This document shows, one piece after another, positions 1 to 9,777 of a stretch of DNA of 62,845 bases (position 1 is the first letter of the stretch; every line of letters begins with the position of its first letter). This DNA is from Streptantibioticus silvisoli. GTDB taxonomy: Bacteria; Actinomycetota; Actinomycetes; Streptomycetales; Streptomycetaceae. Below the pieces are notes generated by a model that was not told the origin of the DNA, searched no databases, and worked only from the letters and a program-made list of their open reading frames with translations. Where the stretch lies: the NCBI RefSeq assembly GCF_027947535.2, contig NZ_JAAGKO020000051.1, forward strand, positions 1 to 62,845, written 5' to 3'. Made by a program: the position numbers and the translations under genes.

Positions 1-160
1 GGCGGGACGTGGGCAGGCAGCCGGGGCAAGGGGTAGCGGGCGGGCAGCGGGCGGGGTGGGGGAACGGACGGTGCGGGGCAACGGGCGGGCAGCGGGCCCG
101 GTCGCGGATCGGACGGTGCAGGGGGCAACCGGCGGGCGGCGGGCCCAGTCGCCCACCCGA
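1..160. repeat. GC-rich tandem repeat at left edge
   Basis: Two clear units of about 45 bp share the order GGACGGTGC, GGGGCAAC, GGCGGGC, GCGGGCCC and GTCGC (from about 66 and about 111). A more degenerate copy lies upstream and runs off the window. The reading frames through it are low-complexity Gly/Arg/Pro, so I do not call a gene in 1-264. It resembles the other intergenic arrays of this window. Confidence 0.55.
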
Positions 161-245
161 GAACGGGAAGGGCTCGGACCGGAGGGCGAAGGGGCAGGCG
201 GGGCAGGCGTTACGTACGACGTGGACCCTGCGGCCGAACACACAC

Positions 246-264
246 GCGGGTTAGGCTCGCCTTC
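246..264 (+). promoter_or_regulatory. candidate iron box (DmdR1/IdeR-type operator)
   Basis: The 19-mer beginning GCGGGTTAGGCTCGCC matches 13 of 19 positions of the Streptomyces iron-box consensus TTAGGTTAGGCTCACCTAA (consensus quoted from memory). It ends at the base before the GTG start codon. A repressor bound here would cover the start of the gene. The absence of a Shine-Dalgarno sequence suggests a leaderless or nearly leaderless mRNA. Confidence 0.55.
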
Positions 265-1260
265 GTGAGTACGACTGCGCCGGCCTGTGCCGCCATCTCA
301 TGGGAACTGGCCGAATCGCCGGCCGCCACCGCGTCGACCGCCCGCACCTGGCTGCTGCTGGAACAGCCGGGCCCGTGGGGCGCGAAGGCCTTCACCAGCA
401 GCCACCTCGACCCCGCGGTGGGCCGGGCCCTGGAGCAGGCGACCAAGGGCACCGGCATACGGGCGGCCCTCATCCGGCGCCCCGGCCGGCACGCCGACAG
501 CCATGACACCGCCCGGCCGCGCCGCGTCTTCCTCGCCCACACCGTCCCCGGCGCCGGCTGGCTGCGCACCGCCACGGTCGACGACCCCGCGCACCTGCTC
601 GACCTGGACTTCTCCCGGATCGGCGACGGCCACCACGACGGCTTCGGCACCGACCACACCGGCGACCCGCTGGCGCTGGTGTGCACCAACGGCCGCCGCG
701 ACCGCTGCTGCGCCCTGCTCGGCCGCCCGCTGGCCGCCGAACTGGCCGAGGCCGGCCACGGCGACGTCTGGGAGACCACCCACCTCGGCGGCCACCGCTT
801 CGCCCCGACCATGCTCGTCCTCCCGCACGGCTACGCCTACGCCCGGCAGGACACCGCCAGCGCCAAGTCGATCCTCCTCGCGGCCGCCGACGGCCGGGTG
901 ATCACCCACGACTGCCGCGGCCGCTCCGCCTGGCCCCCCGCCGGCCAGGCCGCCGAACTCGCGGTACGCGCCCTCACCGCCGAGGACCACGCCGACGCCC
1001 TCACCGTGCTGTCCGACGACGCCGTGCTCCAAGGCGCCGGCACCGTGCTCTCCGAGGGCCTCGCCGTCCAGGGCGCCCGCACCGTCCGGGTCGCCCACCA
1101 GGACGGCCGCCGCTGGACGGTCACCGTCGCCCCGCAATCCCCCGGCGCCGCCCCCGCCCGCCCGCAGAGCTGCGGCGCCACCCCGGTCGAACCGTCCACC
1201 CCGCACGTGCTGTCGGTCACGGAGGACGGCGTCGACGGGGGAGGTCCTCAGGGGCGATGA
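265..1260 (+). CDS. sucrase/ferredoxin-like family protein
   Basis: A 331-residue cytosolic protein of the Suc_Fer-like family, thioredoxin-fold proteins expected to hold a [2Fe-2S] cluster. The visible family signature is LVCTNGRRDRCCALLGRP (Cys140, Cys148, Cys149), followed by WETTHLGGHRFAPTMLVLPHG-like sequence at about 169-189, in which the conserved His residues sit. No signal peptide or membrane segment is seen. The start is the GTG at 265, directly after an iron-box-like sequence and with no Shine-Dalgarno, so iron-dependent control of a leaderless transcript is plausible. The biochemical role of the family is poorly known; electron transfer, perhaps in iron metabolism, is inference. 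The C-terminal 50 residues are Ala/Pro-rich and look like a disordered tail. Confidence 0.85.
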   Translation: MSTTAPACAAISWELAESPAATASTARTWLLLEQPGPWGAKAFTSSHLDPAVGRALEQATKGTGIRAALIRRPGRHADSHDTARPRRVFLAHTVPGAGWLRTATVDDPAHLLDLDFSRIGDGHHDGFGTDHTGDPLALVCTNGRRDRCCALLGRPLAAELAEAGHGDVWETTHLGGHRFAPTMLVLPHGYAYARQDTASAKSILLAAADGRVITHDCRGRSAWPPAGQAAELAVRALTAEDHADALTVLSDDAVLQGAGTVLSEGLAVQGARTVRVAHQDGRRWTVTVAPQSPGAAPARPQSCGATPVEPSTPHVLSVTEDGVDGGGPQGR

Positions 1261-1291
1261 CGGGGAGTCGGGCGGGGCGGGTGTCTGGTGT

Positions 1292-1327
1292 GGGTGAGGC
1301 TGCTGGCGTGGGGTGAGGCTGCTGGCG
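1292..1327. repeat. 17-bp direct repeat pair
   Basis: GGGTGAGGCTGCTGGCG occurs at 1292-1308 and again at 1311-1327, two bases apart, in the gap between the convergent sucrase/ferredoxin-like gene and the symporter gene. No terminator-like hairpin with a T-run is visible in 1261-1490. Confidence 0.7.
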
Positions 1328-1490
1328 GACGGATGGCGTCCGGCGGGGCGGCGGCGGAAGTCGGGCATATGGCGGAGGTTGAGCGGGGTTGACGGCGAAG
1401 GCCTGACCACGGGCGAACGTTGGGTGGAGCCGGCGTCGAAGCCGGGTCCGCGGTGAGTCACCGCCGGGGCCGCAATCGCGCCGCGTGCCC

Positions 1491-3152
1491 TCACACCGCT
1501 CCCGCGCCGGTCAGCGAACGCACCTCCAGCTCCGCGTGACGGCCCGGGTCGGCGGGCTCGCGGGACAGCACCGTGCCCAGCCAGCCGGCCAGGAACCCCA
1601 GCGGTATGGAGACGATCCCGGGGTTCTGCAACGGGAACCAGTGGAAGTCCATCCCGGGCAGCAGCGCGTCGGGACTGCCGGAGACCACCGGTGAGAAGGC
1701 CACCAGCACCACCGCCGGCAACAGCCCGCCGTAGATCGCCCACACCGTGCCCCTGGTGGTGAACCGGCGCCAGAACAGCGTGTACAGCAACGCCGGTACG
1801 TTCGCCGACGCCGCCACCGCGAACGCCACCCCCACCACGACCGCCGTGTTCAACTCCTGGGCCAGCAAGGTCAGCCCGATCGCCACCGCGCCGATCCCCA
1901 CCGCCGCGAACCGCGCCACCCGCACCTCCCCGGTGTCCTCCCGCGCCGTGCGCCGTTCCGTCGACCGGCGCCGCAGACTCCCGTACAGGTCGTGCGCCAC
2001 ACTCGCCGACGACGACAGCGTCAGCCCCGCCACCACCGCCAGGATCGTGGCGAACGCGATCGATCCGACCACCGCGAACAGCACCGTCCCGCCGGTCGAC
2101 CCCGCTCCCCCGCCCAGGCGCAGCGCCAGCAACGGCACCGCCGTGTTGCCCGCCGCGTTCGACGCCCGCACCGCCCCCGAACCCACCAGCGCCGCGGCCC
2201 CCAGTCCCAGCACCATCGTCATCAGGTAGAACGTCCCGATCAGCCCGACCGCCCACACCGCCGACCGCCGCGCGGCCCGCGCCGTCGGCACGGTGTAGAA
2301 CCGCGACACGATGTGCGGCAGCCCCGCCGTCCCCAGCACCAGCGCCAGTCCCAGACTGACGAAGTCCAGCCGCGCCGTCCACGAGCCCCCGTACTTCAAC
2401 CCCGGCCGGAGATACGCCGCCCCGTGCCCGCTGCCGTGCGCCGCCGACCTCAGCAGGTCGTTCACATTGCCGTGGAACCGCGCCAGCACCATCACCGTCA
2501 GCGCGACCGTACCGCCCAGCAGCAGCACCGACTTGACGATCTGCACCCACGTCGTCGCCCGCATCCCGCCGAACGCGACGTACACCACCATCAACGCCCC
2601 CACCCCCACGACCGCCCACGTCCGCGCGTGCGCACTCGTCCCGCCGGCCAGCAACGACACCAGGCTGCCCGCGCCCACCATCTGCGCCACCAGATACAGC
2701 ACCGCCACCGTGATCGACGACGTCCCCGCCGCGATCCGCACCGGCCGCTCCCGCATCCTCGCCGACAGTACGTCCGCCAGCGTGAACCGCCCGCAGTTGC
2801 GCACCAGTTCGGCCACCAGCAGCAACACCCCCAGCCACGCCACCAGGAACCCGACCAGGTACAGCACGCCGTCGTACCCGTACAGCGCGATCAGCCCCGA
2901 CACCCCCAGGAACGACCCCGCCGACAGGTAGTCCCCCGAGATCGCCAGCCCGTTCTCCAGCGGGGAGAACAACCGCCCACCGGAGAAGAACTCCTCCGAC
3001 GACCGCCTCCTGCGCCCGGCCCACACGGTGATCGCCAGCGTCACCGCCACGAACGCCGTGAACAGGCCCAGCGCCAGCCCCCGGTGCTCCGTCGCCGCGA
3101 CCGCGACCCCGGCCCCCGCGAGCTGCCATGCTCCCGCCATCGCGCCACTCAT
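1491..3152 (-). CDS. sodium:solute (cation/acetate-type) symporter
   Basis: A 553-residue integral membrane protein of the sodium:solute symporter superfamily, closest in character to cation/acetate symporters (ActP) and the corynebacterial monocarboxylate carrier MctC. It should import acetate or similar short monocarboxylates with a cation. The family pattern after the first helix is visible: RRRRSSEEFFSGGRLFSP, then ENGLAISGDYLSAGSFLG and a run of about 13 hydrophobic helices. The start is the ATG at 3152, which overlaps the stop of the upstream DUF485 gene by ATGA and implies translational coupling. The C-terminus (EPADPGRHAELEVRSLTG) is cytosolic. Substrate is inferred from family and partner only; pyruvate or propionate are equally possible. 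Confidence 0.88.
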   Translation of the reverse strand: MSGAMAGAWQLAGAGVAVAATEHRGLALGLFTAFVAVTLAITVWAGRRRRSSEEFFSGGRLFSPLENGLAISGDYLSAGSFLGVSGLIALYGYDGVLYLVGFLVAWLGVLLLVAELVRNCGRFTLADVLSARMRERPVRIAAGTSSITVAVLYLVAQMVGAGSLVSLLAGGTSAHARTWAVVGVGALMVVYVAFGGMRATTWVQIVKSVLLLGGTVALTVMVLARFHGNVNDLLRSAAHGSGHGAAYLRPGLKYGGSWTARLDFVSLGLALVLGTAGLPHIVSRFYTVPTARAARRSAVWAVGLIGTFYLMTMVLGLGAAALVGSGAVRASNAAGNTAVPLLALRLGGGAGSTGGTVLFAVVGSIAFATILAVVAGLTLSSSASVAHDLYGSLRRRSTERRTAREDTGEVRVARFAAVGIGAVAIGLTLLAQELNTAVVVGVAFAVAASANVPALLYTLFWRRFTTRGTVWAIYGGLLPAVVLVAFSPVVSGSPDALLPGMDFHWFPLQNPGIVSIPLGFLAGWLGTVLSREPADPGRHAELEVRSLTGAGAV

Positions 3153-3592
3153 CGCGTCCGCTCCTGCGTCTCCCAGCGGACATCCAACGCCGCCTGGTCC
3201 CGCCGCAACCGCGCGTGCCGGGCATACGCCCAGGTCAGCCCGAACGTCGTCACGAACTGCGCCAGCCCCGCCACCATCGCCACGTTCACCTCCCCCAGCA
3301 CGGGCCGCCCCATCAGCCCCGGCGCCGTGGTCGCGGCCACCACATACGCCAGGTACCACACGAAGAACACCGCGGACGCCGGGAACGCGAACCGCCGGTA
3401 CCTGCGCCGCACCGCGCGGAACTCCTCGCCGGCCTGCACCTCCCGGTACACCGCCGCCCGGTCACCGCCCGCTGCGACAGCCCACCCGTCCGACACCGCA
3501 TGTGGTTCCTCCCACGGACCCACGGCCGGCGCGCCGGTCCAGGGATCCTCCACCCGGAGCTGCCCCACCCGTCCACCGTCGTGATCGTCCAC
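3149..3592 (-). CDS. DUF485 membrane protein, partner of the symporter
   Basis: A 147-residue protein with two predicted membrane helices in its C-terminal half (about 70-90, beginning FAFPASAVFFVWYLAYVV, and about 103-125). This is the usual layout of DUF485/YjcH proteins, which are almost always encoded just ahead of an acetate-type symporter. The N-terminal 50 residues are polar and cytosolic. The stop codon overlaps the symporter ATG, so the two form one operon. The start at 3592 is the first ATG of a sensible length; an internal start is possible. Its function is unknown in general; a role in assembly or activity of the symporter is inference from conserved pairing. Confidence 0.85.
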   Translation of the reverse strand: MDDHDGGRVGQLRVEDPWTGAPAVGPWEEPHAVSDGWAVAAGGDRAAVYREVQAGEEFRAVRRRYRRFAFPASAVFFVWYLAYVVAATTAPGLMGRPVLGEVNVAMVAGLAQFVTTFGLTWAYARHARLRRDQAALDVRWETQERTR

Positions 3593-3804
3593 TGTGAATC
3601 TCCCTGAGCCGCCCGCCGATTGGCCGTGCGTTCAAGAATGGTCAGAGCCGAATGGTCCGATCCCGAACAATCCGTCACGTTCACTCCATCAGGTGACGTA
3701 CTCCGGAACTCCCTCACCACATCGACCGAAGTGGACTCACCCCCGCCATCCCGCCCATGCCCGCACGCTCGACTCCGGTTCCCGCCGCCCTGCTTCACCT
3801 CACC
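3593..3804 (-). promoter_or_regulatory. promoter region of the DUF485/symporter operon
   Basis: The gap contains two direct copies of GAATGGTC (3636-3643 and 3650-3657) and an inverted pair CGTCAC (3673-3678) / GTGACG (3693-3698). They lie 44 to 106 bp upstream of the DUF485 start. These are candidate activator or repressor sites. No convincing -35/-10 pair stands out. Confidence 0.3.
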
Positions 3805-4623
3805 TCACGATCCGTTCCGCTCCTTGCCGATCCCGCGCCGGTAGGCGTACCGGGCCGCCTGCACCCGATCCCGGACGCCGATCTTCGCGAACAGGTTGTT
3901 GATGTGCGTCTTCACCGTGGCCGGGCTGACGTACAGCTCCGCCGCGATCTCACCGTTCGACATGCCTTCCGCCACCAGGGCCAACACCTCCGCCTCACGC
4001 GTCGTCAGCCCGTCCGGCGCCTCCGCCTCGCCGGCGTCGACCGACGCTCCGCCCGCCACATTGCCCAAGCGGCCGCCCGACGCACCGTCCGACGTGCCGG
4101 CGCCACCCAGCGCCGGCCACCTGCCGCCCGCCCGGTCCCGCGTTCGCGGCGCGGCGGAACGCCGTTCACCCTCCGGGTCTCCCACCGCCGACTCCGCCAG
4201 TCTCTCCAGCAACCGCCGCTGCACCTTCGGCGACAGCCCCGCCTCCCCCCGCATCACGTCCTCGACCGCCCGCAGGATCTCCTCGCTGCCGGCATCCTTC
4301 GTCAGATATCCCCGCGCCCCGGCCCGCAGCGCCGCGAACAGGGAATCGTCGTCGGCGAACGTCGTCAGGATCACCACCTGTGTGCCCGGGTGGTCCCGCC
4401 GGATGATCCGGGTGGCCTCCACCCCATTGCATCTCGGCATCCGCAGGTCCATCAGCACCACGTCCGGCGCCTTGTCCGCCACCAGCCGCACCGCCTCCTC
4501 ACCGTCCGCCGCCGCACCCACCACGTCCAGCCCCGGCAACAGCCCCAGCAGCATCGCGATCCCCTCACGGACCACGGTCTGATCGTCGGCCACCACCACC
4601 CGGACCGCCCGCCCGGCCATCAC
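3805..4623 (-). CDS. NarL/LuxR-family response regulator
   Basis: A 272-residue two-component regulator. The receiver domain (about 8-125) has the acidic pair DD at 13-14, the phospho-acceptor Asp59 in VVLMDLRMP, the Thr switch in ILTTFADDD and the Lys in YLTKDAGS. A linker of about 70 residues rich in Ala, Gly and Arg (about 145-205) is longer than usual. The GerE/LuxR helix-turn-helix follows (LTTREAEVLALVAEGMSN, then ATVKTHINNLFAKIGVRDR). Two ATGs in a row at 4623/4620 overlap the TGA of the kinase gene, so it is translationally coupled to its cognate kinase. Target genes are not evident; its own operon is one candidate. Confidence 0.92.
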   Translation of the reverse strand: MMAGRAVRVVVADDQTVVREGIAMLLGLLPGLDVVGAAADGEEAVRLVADKAPDVVLMDLRMPRCNGVEATRIIRRDHPGTQVVILTTFADDDSLFAALRAGARGYLTKDAGSEEILRAVEDVMRGEAGLSPKVQRRLLERLAESAVGDPEGERRSAAPRTRDRAGGRWPALGGAGTSDGASGGRLGNVAGGASVDAGEAEAPDGLTTREAEVLALVAEGMSNGEIAAELYVSPATVKTHINNLFAKIGVRDRVQAARYAYRRGIGKERNGS

Positions 4624-5828
4624 GCCGGCACCCGCAGTCGCACCACGAACCCCTCCTCCACCGGTCCAGCCTCCAGCGTGCCGCCGAGCAACTCGGCCCG
4701 TTCACGCATCCCGAGCAGACCGTAACCCGATCCGGACACCCCCAGCTCGTTGTCCACAGGCTCGCTCCCCGAGTTATCCACAGGGCGACCGCCGAAGTCC
4801 CGCACTTCCAATTCCACCTCCTTTGTGTGGTATTGGAGCCGCACCGCGACCTTCGCCCCCCGGGCGTGCTTGCGCACGTTGGTCATCGCCTCCTGCGCGA
4901 CCCGCCGCACCGCCTGCCCGGCCTCCGCCGGCAGGTGCCGCTGGTCGCCCTCCACCTGCAACCCCGCCCCCTCCGACTCCACCAGTTCGCGCAGGAACTC
5001 CTCCGCCGAGGTCATCTCCCCCCGCAGCGCCGACAGTGCCTGCCGGGTCTCCGCGAGCCCCTGTCGCGCCATCCGCCGGGCCGCCACGACCCGTTCGAGG
5101 ACGTCGTCCCGCTCCCCGCCGCGCTCGATCAGCAACCGCGCGGCCTCCAGGTGCACCAGCTGCGCGGACAGGCTGTGCGCGAGCACGTCGTGGATCTCCC
5201 GGGCGATCCGGCCACGTTCGCGCAACGCCGCCGTCTCCGCCTCCGCCACCCGTGCGGCCCGCTCCTGGCGCAGCAACCGCTGCATGCTGCCACGGCTCTC
5301 CGCGTCCAGCCGCAGGACGTAGCCGACCAGCCCCAGGCCCAGCGTGGCGAGCAACGTGGCCCAGCCGCCGTGCCGGGTGCCGAACGCCGCGTAGGCGCCC
5401 AGGGCGATCCCGTTCAGTGGCACGGCCACGCCCAGCGGGAGCCGTTGCATCCCGATGACGGCGGAACCGCACCACAGCACGGTGGCCGCGAAGTCCATCT
5501 GGACCGACCGGGCCGCGAACGCACCGCCCAGGAGCAACAACAGGATCGCCACCGAGTACGCCACGCGGTTCAGCAGTGTGCACCGGACGAGCACCACCAC
5601 GGATCCGGCCGCCAGCAGACCGCTCGCGATCACCGCCACCGGGTGGCGGGTGGCGAAACCTCCCTGAGCGAAGGTCCCGCCGAACAGGGCGGCCAGGATC
5701 AGCAGGCGCATCACCAGGCTCATCCAGCGGTGGGTGCTGCGCCGGTAGCTGCGGGAGAGCGCCTCCTGGGAGGGCCAGGCCGTCCAGAACTCCCGCTCCA
5801 GCACGACTCCTTCCGCCGCCGAGGTCAT
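4620..5828 (-). CDS. sensor histidine kinase (HisKA_3 type)
   Basis: A 402-residue membrane kinase. About six hydrophobic helices lie between residues 38 and 172 with hardly any extracellular loop, so it may sense the membrane itself. The dimerisation box RIAREIHDVLAHSL carries the phospho-acceptor His213. A Bergerat ATPase domain follows (EAMTNVRKHA, VRDFGGRP, GYGLLGMRERAELLGG). It overlaps the membrane-protein gene upstream and the regulator downstream by ATGA, giving a tight three-gene operon. Unusually, the loop after VRDFGGR contains a tandem PVDNSGSEPVDNELG, encoded by a 24-bp duplication that places two perfect DnaA boxes inside the gene. Confidence 0.92.
   Translation of the reverse strand: MTSAAEGVVLEREFWTAWPSQEALSRSYRRSTHRWMSLVMRLLILAALFGGTFAQGGFATRHPVAVIASGLLAAGSVVVLVRCTLLNRVAYSVAILLLLLGGAFAARSVQMDFAATVLWCGSAVIGMQRLPLGVAVPLNGIALGAYAAFGTRHGGWATLLATLGLGLVGYVLRLDAESRGSMQRLLRQERAARVAEAETAALRERGRIAREIHDVLAHSLSAQLVHLEAARLLIERGGERDDVLERVVAARRMARQGLAETRQALSALRGEMTSAEEFLRELVESEGAGLQVEGDQRHLPAEAGQAVRRVAQEAMTNVRKHARGAKVAVRLQYHTKEVELEVRDFGGRPVDNSGSEPVDNELGVSGSGYGLLGMRERAELLGGTLEAGPVEEGFVVRLRVPA
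4750..4782. promoter_or_regulatory. two tandem DnaA boxes inside the kinase gene
   Basis: TTGTCCACA at 4750-4758 and TTATCCACA at 4774-4782 lie in the same orientation with starts 24 bp apart. Both are perfect matches to known DnaA-box forms. They sit in a coding duplication (residues PVDN..PVDN), in a loop that is poorly conserved in this kinase family. DnaA binding is inference. Confidence 0.5.
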
Positions 5829-6322
5829 CGCACGGCGCCCGCCCGCAGGGCTCCCGGCGAACCGTTGACCCGCCAGGCGACGACGCCCTTGCGTATGAGC
5901 AGGGTGACCGCCAGGGCCAGCATGAGGGCGCCGCGGCCCTCGTGCACCCCCATGACGGACCCCAGCCAGGCGAGAGCGATCCGCAGGGCGATTCCGCCGG
6001 CCCAGGCCAGCGCGGTGGTCTTCGTGCCCTTCATCCAGGCGGTGCCTGCCTCGTCACGCCAGATCCGGGTGGTGAGGGCCCACAGCACACCCATGCCGGC
6101 GCCTATCACCATCTCCGCCGCGAGCAGCCCCGCCGAGGCCGCCTCGTGATGGGAGTCGAGGACACCGCCCTGCTCGAGTCCGAGGTAGACCAGGACCGCC
6201 GGCAGGATCCACCAGCTCCTGCCTTCGGCGACCCGGCGGGCCCGGAGTTGGCGCACGAGGACCAGCGCGACGACGGCGACCGCGATGAGGATGTCGGTGG
6301 GGCCGGACAGGGAACCGGACAT
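5825..6322 (-). CDS. integral membrane protein, first gene of the two-component operon
   Basis: A 165-residue protein with four to five hydrophobic segments (about 8-25, 36-50, 60-85, 95-115 and 125-145) and a polar C-terminus. No characterised family is recognised with confidence; it resembles the DUF1453-type membrane proteins often found next to LuxR-type two-component systems. The start is the ATG at 6322, preceded by GGAGG at 8 nt spacing; longer readings upstream have no such site. The stop overlaps the kinase ATG. Its position suggests it either modulates the kinase or is regulated with it, possibly as a membrane-stress or transport accessory; neither is shown by sequence. Confidence 0.75.
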   Translation of the reverse strand: MSGSLSGPTDILIAVAVVALVLVRQLRARRVAEGRSWWILPAVLVYLGLEQGGVLDSHHEAASAGLLAAEMVIGAGMGVLWALTTRIWRDEAGTAWMKGTKTTALAWAGGIALRIALAWLGSVMGVHEGRGALMLALAVTLLIRKGVVAWRVNGSPGALRAGAVR

Positions 6323-6428
6323 GGAAAACGCCTCCGAACTGCGACACATGACCGCTTGGTCGATGTCTTCGAAGGTACGGCGGCGCGGACTCGGGGGGAT
6401 CGGAGCACGGGTGGAGATCAGGGTGGAG

Positions 6429-6462
6429 ATCGGTTCTCCACCCGTGGGTGGAGAACCGATCG
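6429..6462. promoter_or_regulatory. 34-bp palindrome upstream of the two-component operon
   Basis: Perfect 16-bp arms (GATCGGTTCTCCACCC and its complement) surround a 2-nt centre, 107-140 bp upstream of the 6322 start. The plus strand just before it carries two more copies of GGTGGAGATC. The arm repeats suggest a multi-copy operator, possibly for the LuxR-type regulator. A hairpin terminator is less likely because there is no T-run and parE ends 230 bp away. Confidence 0.5.
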
Positions 6463-6640
6463 GGCCGACGCGGAGGCCGGGCGGGCCGGGGCGTTGGGCC
6501 GGCCCGCCAGCCGCGGTCCGCAGCCAGCCAGCCCGCCAGCCCGGGTCGGCAGACCGGAGTCCGCAGTCCGGGGGGCCGGGCTCCGCGGGTCGAGGCCCGC
6601 GGATCAACCGGATCAGGGTCCGTCGGAGCGGGTGCGCCGA

Positions 6641-6672
6641 CGTCCGAGGGGCCGGGCGGACCGCCTCGGACG
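6641..6672 (-). terminator. parE: hairpin downstream of parE
   Basis: CGTCCGAGG (6641-6649) pairs perfectly with CCTCGGACG (6664-6672) around a 14-nt loop, beginning 23 nt after the parE stop. It has no T-run, as is common for Streptomyces terminators. Confidence 0.5.
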
Positions 6673-6694
6673 TGCCGCAGGCAAGCGGGTCGGC

Positions 6695-8818
<2,124 letters not shown>

Positions 8819-9265
8819 GCGGGCAGCTCCTCGCAAATTCTTGCCACCGGTTCCTGGATGGGCAGTTGTCGGATTCGGCGGGTGGCGGGTCGTTCGCCGA
8901 TGAGAGGGTACCGATGCCGGGGGCGGTGCCCGCGCCGCGACCCGGTTTCGGGCCCCATGCTAGCCCCGCTTCGAGCGTACGTTCGATCCTTCTTTCGAGT
9001 GATAGGCACATCACGTTCCCAAAGAGGCATGAACCATTTAGGCTCCGGGCACGTCCTTTGCAACACCGGCGCACTGCCGGGGGACGAAAAACTACATAGT
9101 GACCACACGATCACAGAGGACGCATCAAGGCCCATTCGCCGCCAACCGGCAGCATCCGGCCGCCTCGGGCTCGACTTTCGAGAAAAAGCCACGAGCGGGA
9201 ACGTTTTCGGCCTGGTTGGATGTTGACCCTGGTACGACAGCTCGTCGAGCTAGAGAAGAGGCGAC
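8819..9265. other. divergent control region between parE and the DUF7455 gene
   Basis: A 447-bp gap with clearly lower GC content than its surroundings, without a credible gene. It holds an SOS-box-like palindrome (8971-8986) and must carry the parE promoter leftward and the promoter of the small gene rightward. TTGACC at 9223-9228 is a possible -35 for the latter, but no good -10 follows at 17-18 nt. Confidence 0.5.
8971..8986. promoter_or_regulatory. SOS-box-like palindrome
   Basis: TCGAGCGTACGTTCGA differs from a perfect TCGAAC-N4-GTTCGA palindrome at one base. Actinobacterial LexA boxes follow the CGAAC-N4-GTTCG pattern, so LexA control of parE or of the small divergent gene is possible. 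It is weaker evidence than the box before lexA itself. Confidence 0.4.
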
Positions 9266-9490
9266 GTGACTACTGTTCTGACCCCCGCAAGCCCGCTGAC
9301 CGCCGCTGACCGGTGCGACCGCTGCGGCGCGCAGGCATACCTGCGCGTCGTTCTCATCAGCGGTGGCGAGCTTCTCTTCTGCGCTCATCACGGGCGCAAG
9401 TTCGAACCGGAACTGAAGAAGATCGCCGCGGAAATACAGGACGAGACCGGTCGACTCACCGCCGCGCCCGCGGCTGTGGCCGAGGACTGA
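9266..9490 (+). CDS. DUF7455-type small Cys/His protein
   Basis: A 74-residue protein with a zinc-ribbon-like arrangement: Cys17-x2-Cys20 (RCDRCGAQAYLRV), then Cys39 and His41/His42 (LLFCAHHGRKFEPEL). Small proteins of this kind lie between parE and hrdB in many streptomycetes and are usually annotated only as a DUF. GTG at 9266 is the start; AGAAGAGG lies 4 nt upstream. Metal binding is inferred from residue spacing. No function is known to me. A strong intrinsic terminator ends the transcript, so it is a single-gene unit, and its dedicated promoter and terminator suggest substantial expression. Confidence 0.85.
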   Translation: MTTVLTPASPLTAADRCDRCGAQAYLRVVLISGGELLFCAHHGRKFEPELKKIAAEIQDETGRLTAAPAAVAED

Positions 9491-9546
9491 ACTCCCACAT
9501 CGCGCACGACGACGAGCTCGGACCGGCCCGCTGGGTCGGCACGAAG

Positions 9547-9578
9547 ACGGCCACCCCGCTCCATGGGGTGGCCGTTTT
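9547..9578 (+). terminator. intrinsic terminator of the DUF7455 gene
   Basis: The 11-bp stem ACGGCCACCCC / GGGGTGGCCGT with a 7-nt loop is followed by TTTT and CC. This is the most classical rho-independent terminator on the plus strand of the window. Confidence 0.9.
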
Positions 9579-9777
9579 CCTTACCAAGCGTCAACATCCG
9601 AGCCGAAATTCATCACTCCGAGTGGTAAACGCGTCATGTTCGCGAGGAGTGAACAGATCGACCCTTCGTGATCCATCAATCACTCTCGGCGACTTCGCCG
9701 ACGCTGTTCTCGCAGAGCGAACAAGGTTTTTGATCATGTAACTGACGGCGCTTCGGCGCGGCGTCCCGCAGCACGAT
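9579..9777. other. low-GC intergenic stretch
   Basis: About 200 bp between the terminator and the protease stop with GC content near 50 %, strikingly low for this genome. It contains a hairpin TCGGCGA-CT-TCGCCGA (9686-9701) and the inverted half-sites GTTC..GAAC around 9706-9722. No ORF with Streptomyces codon bias is seen. A small RNA or decayed foreign DNA are both possible. Confidence 0.35.

Noticed and set aside
298-3225. Long minus-strand open frame across the sucrase/ferredoxin-like gene and symporter gene
   Set aside because: Gly/Arg/Ala-rich translation with no family pattern; it overlaps two well supported genes and is a GC-content artefact.
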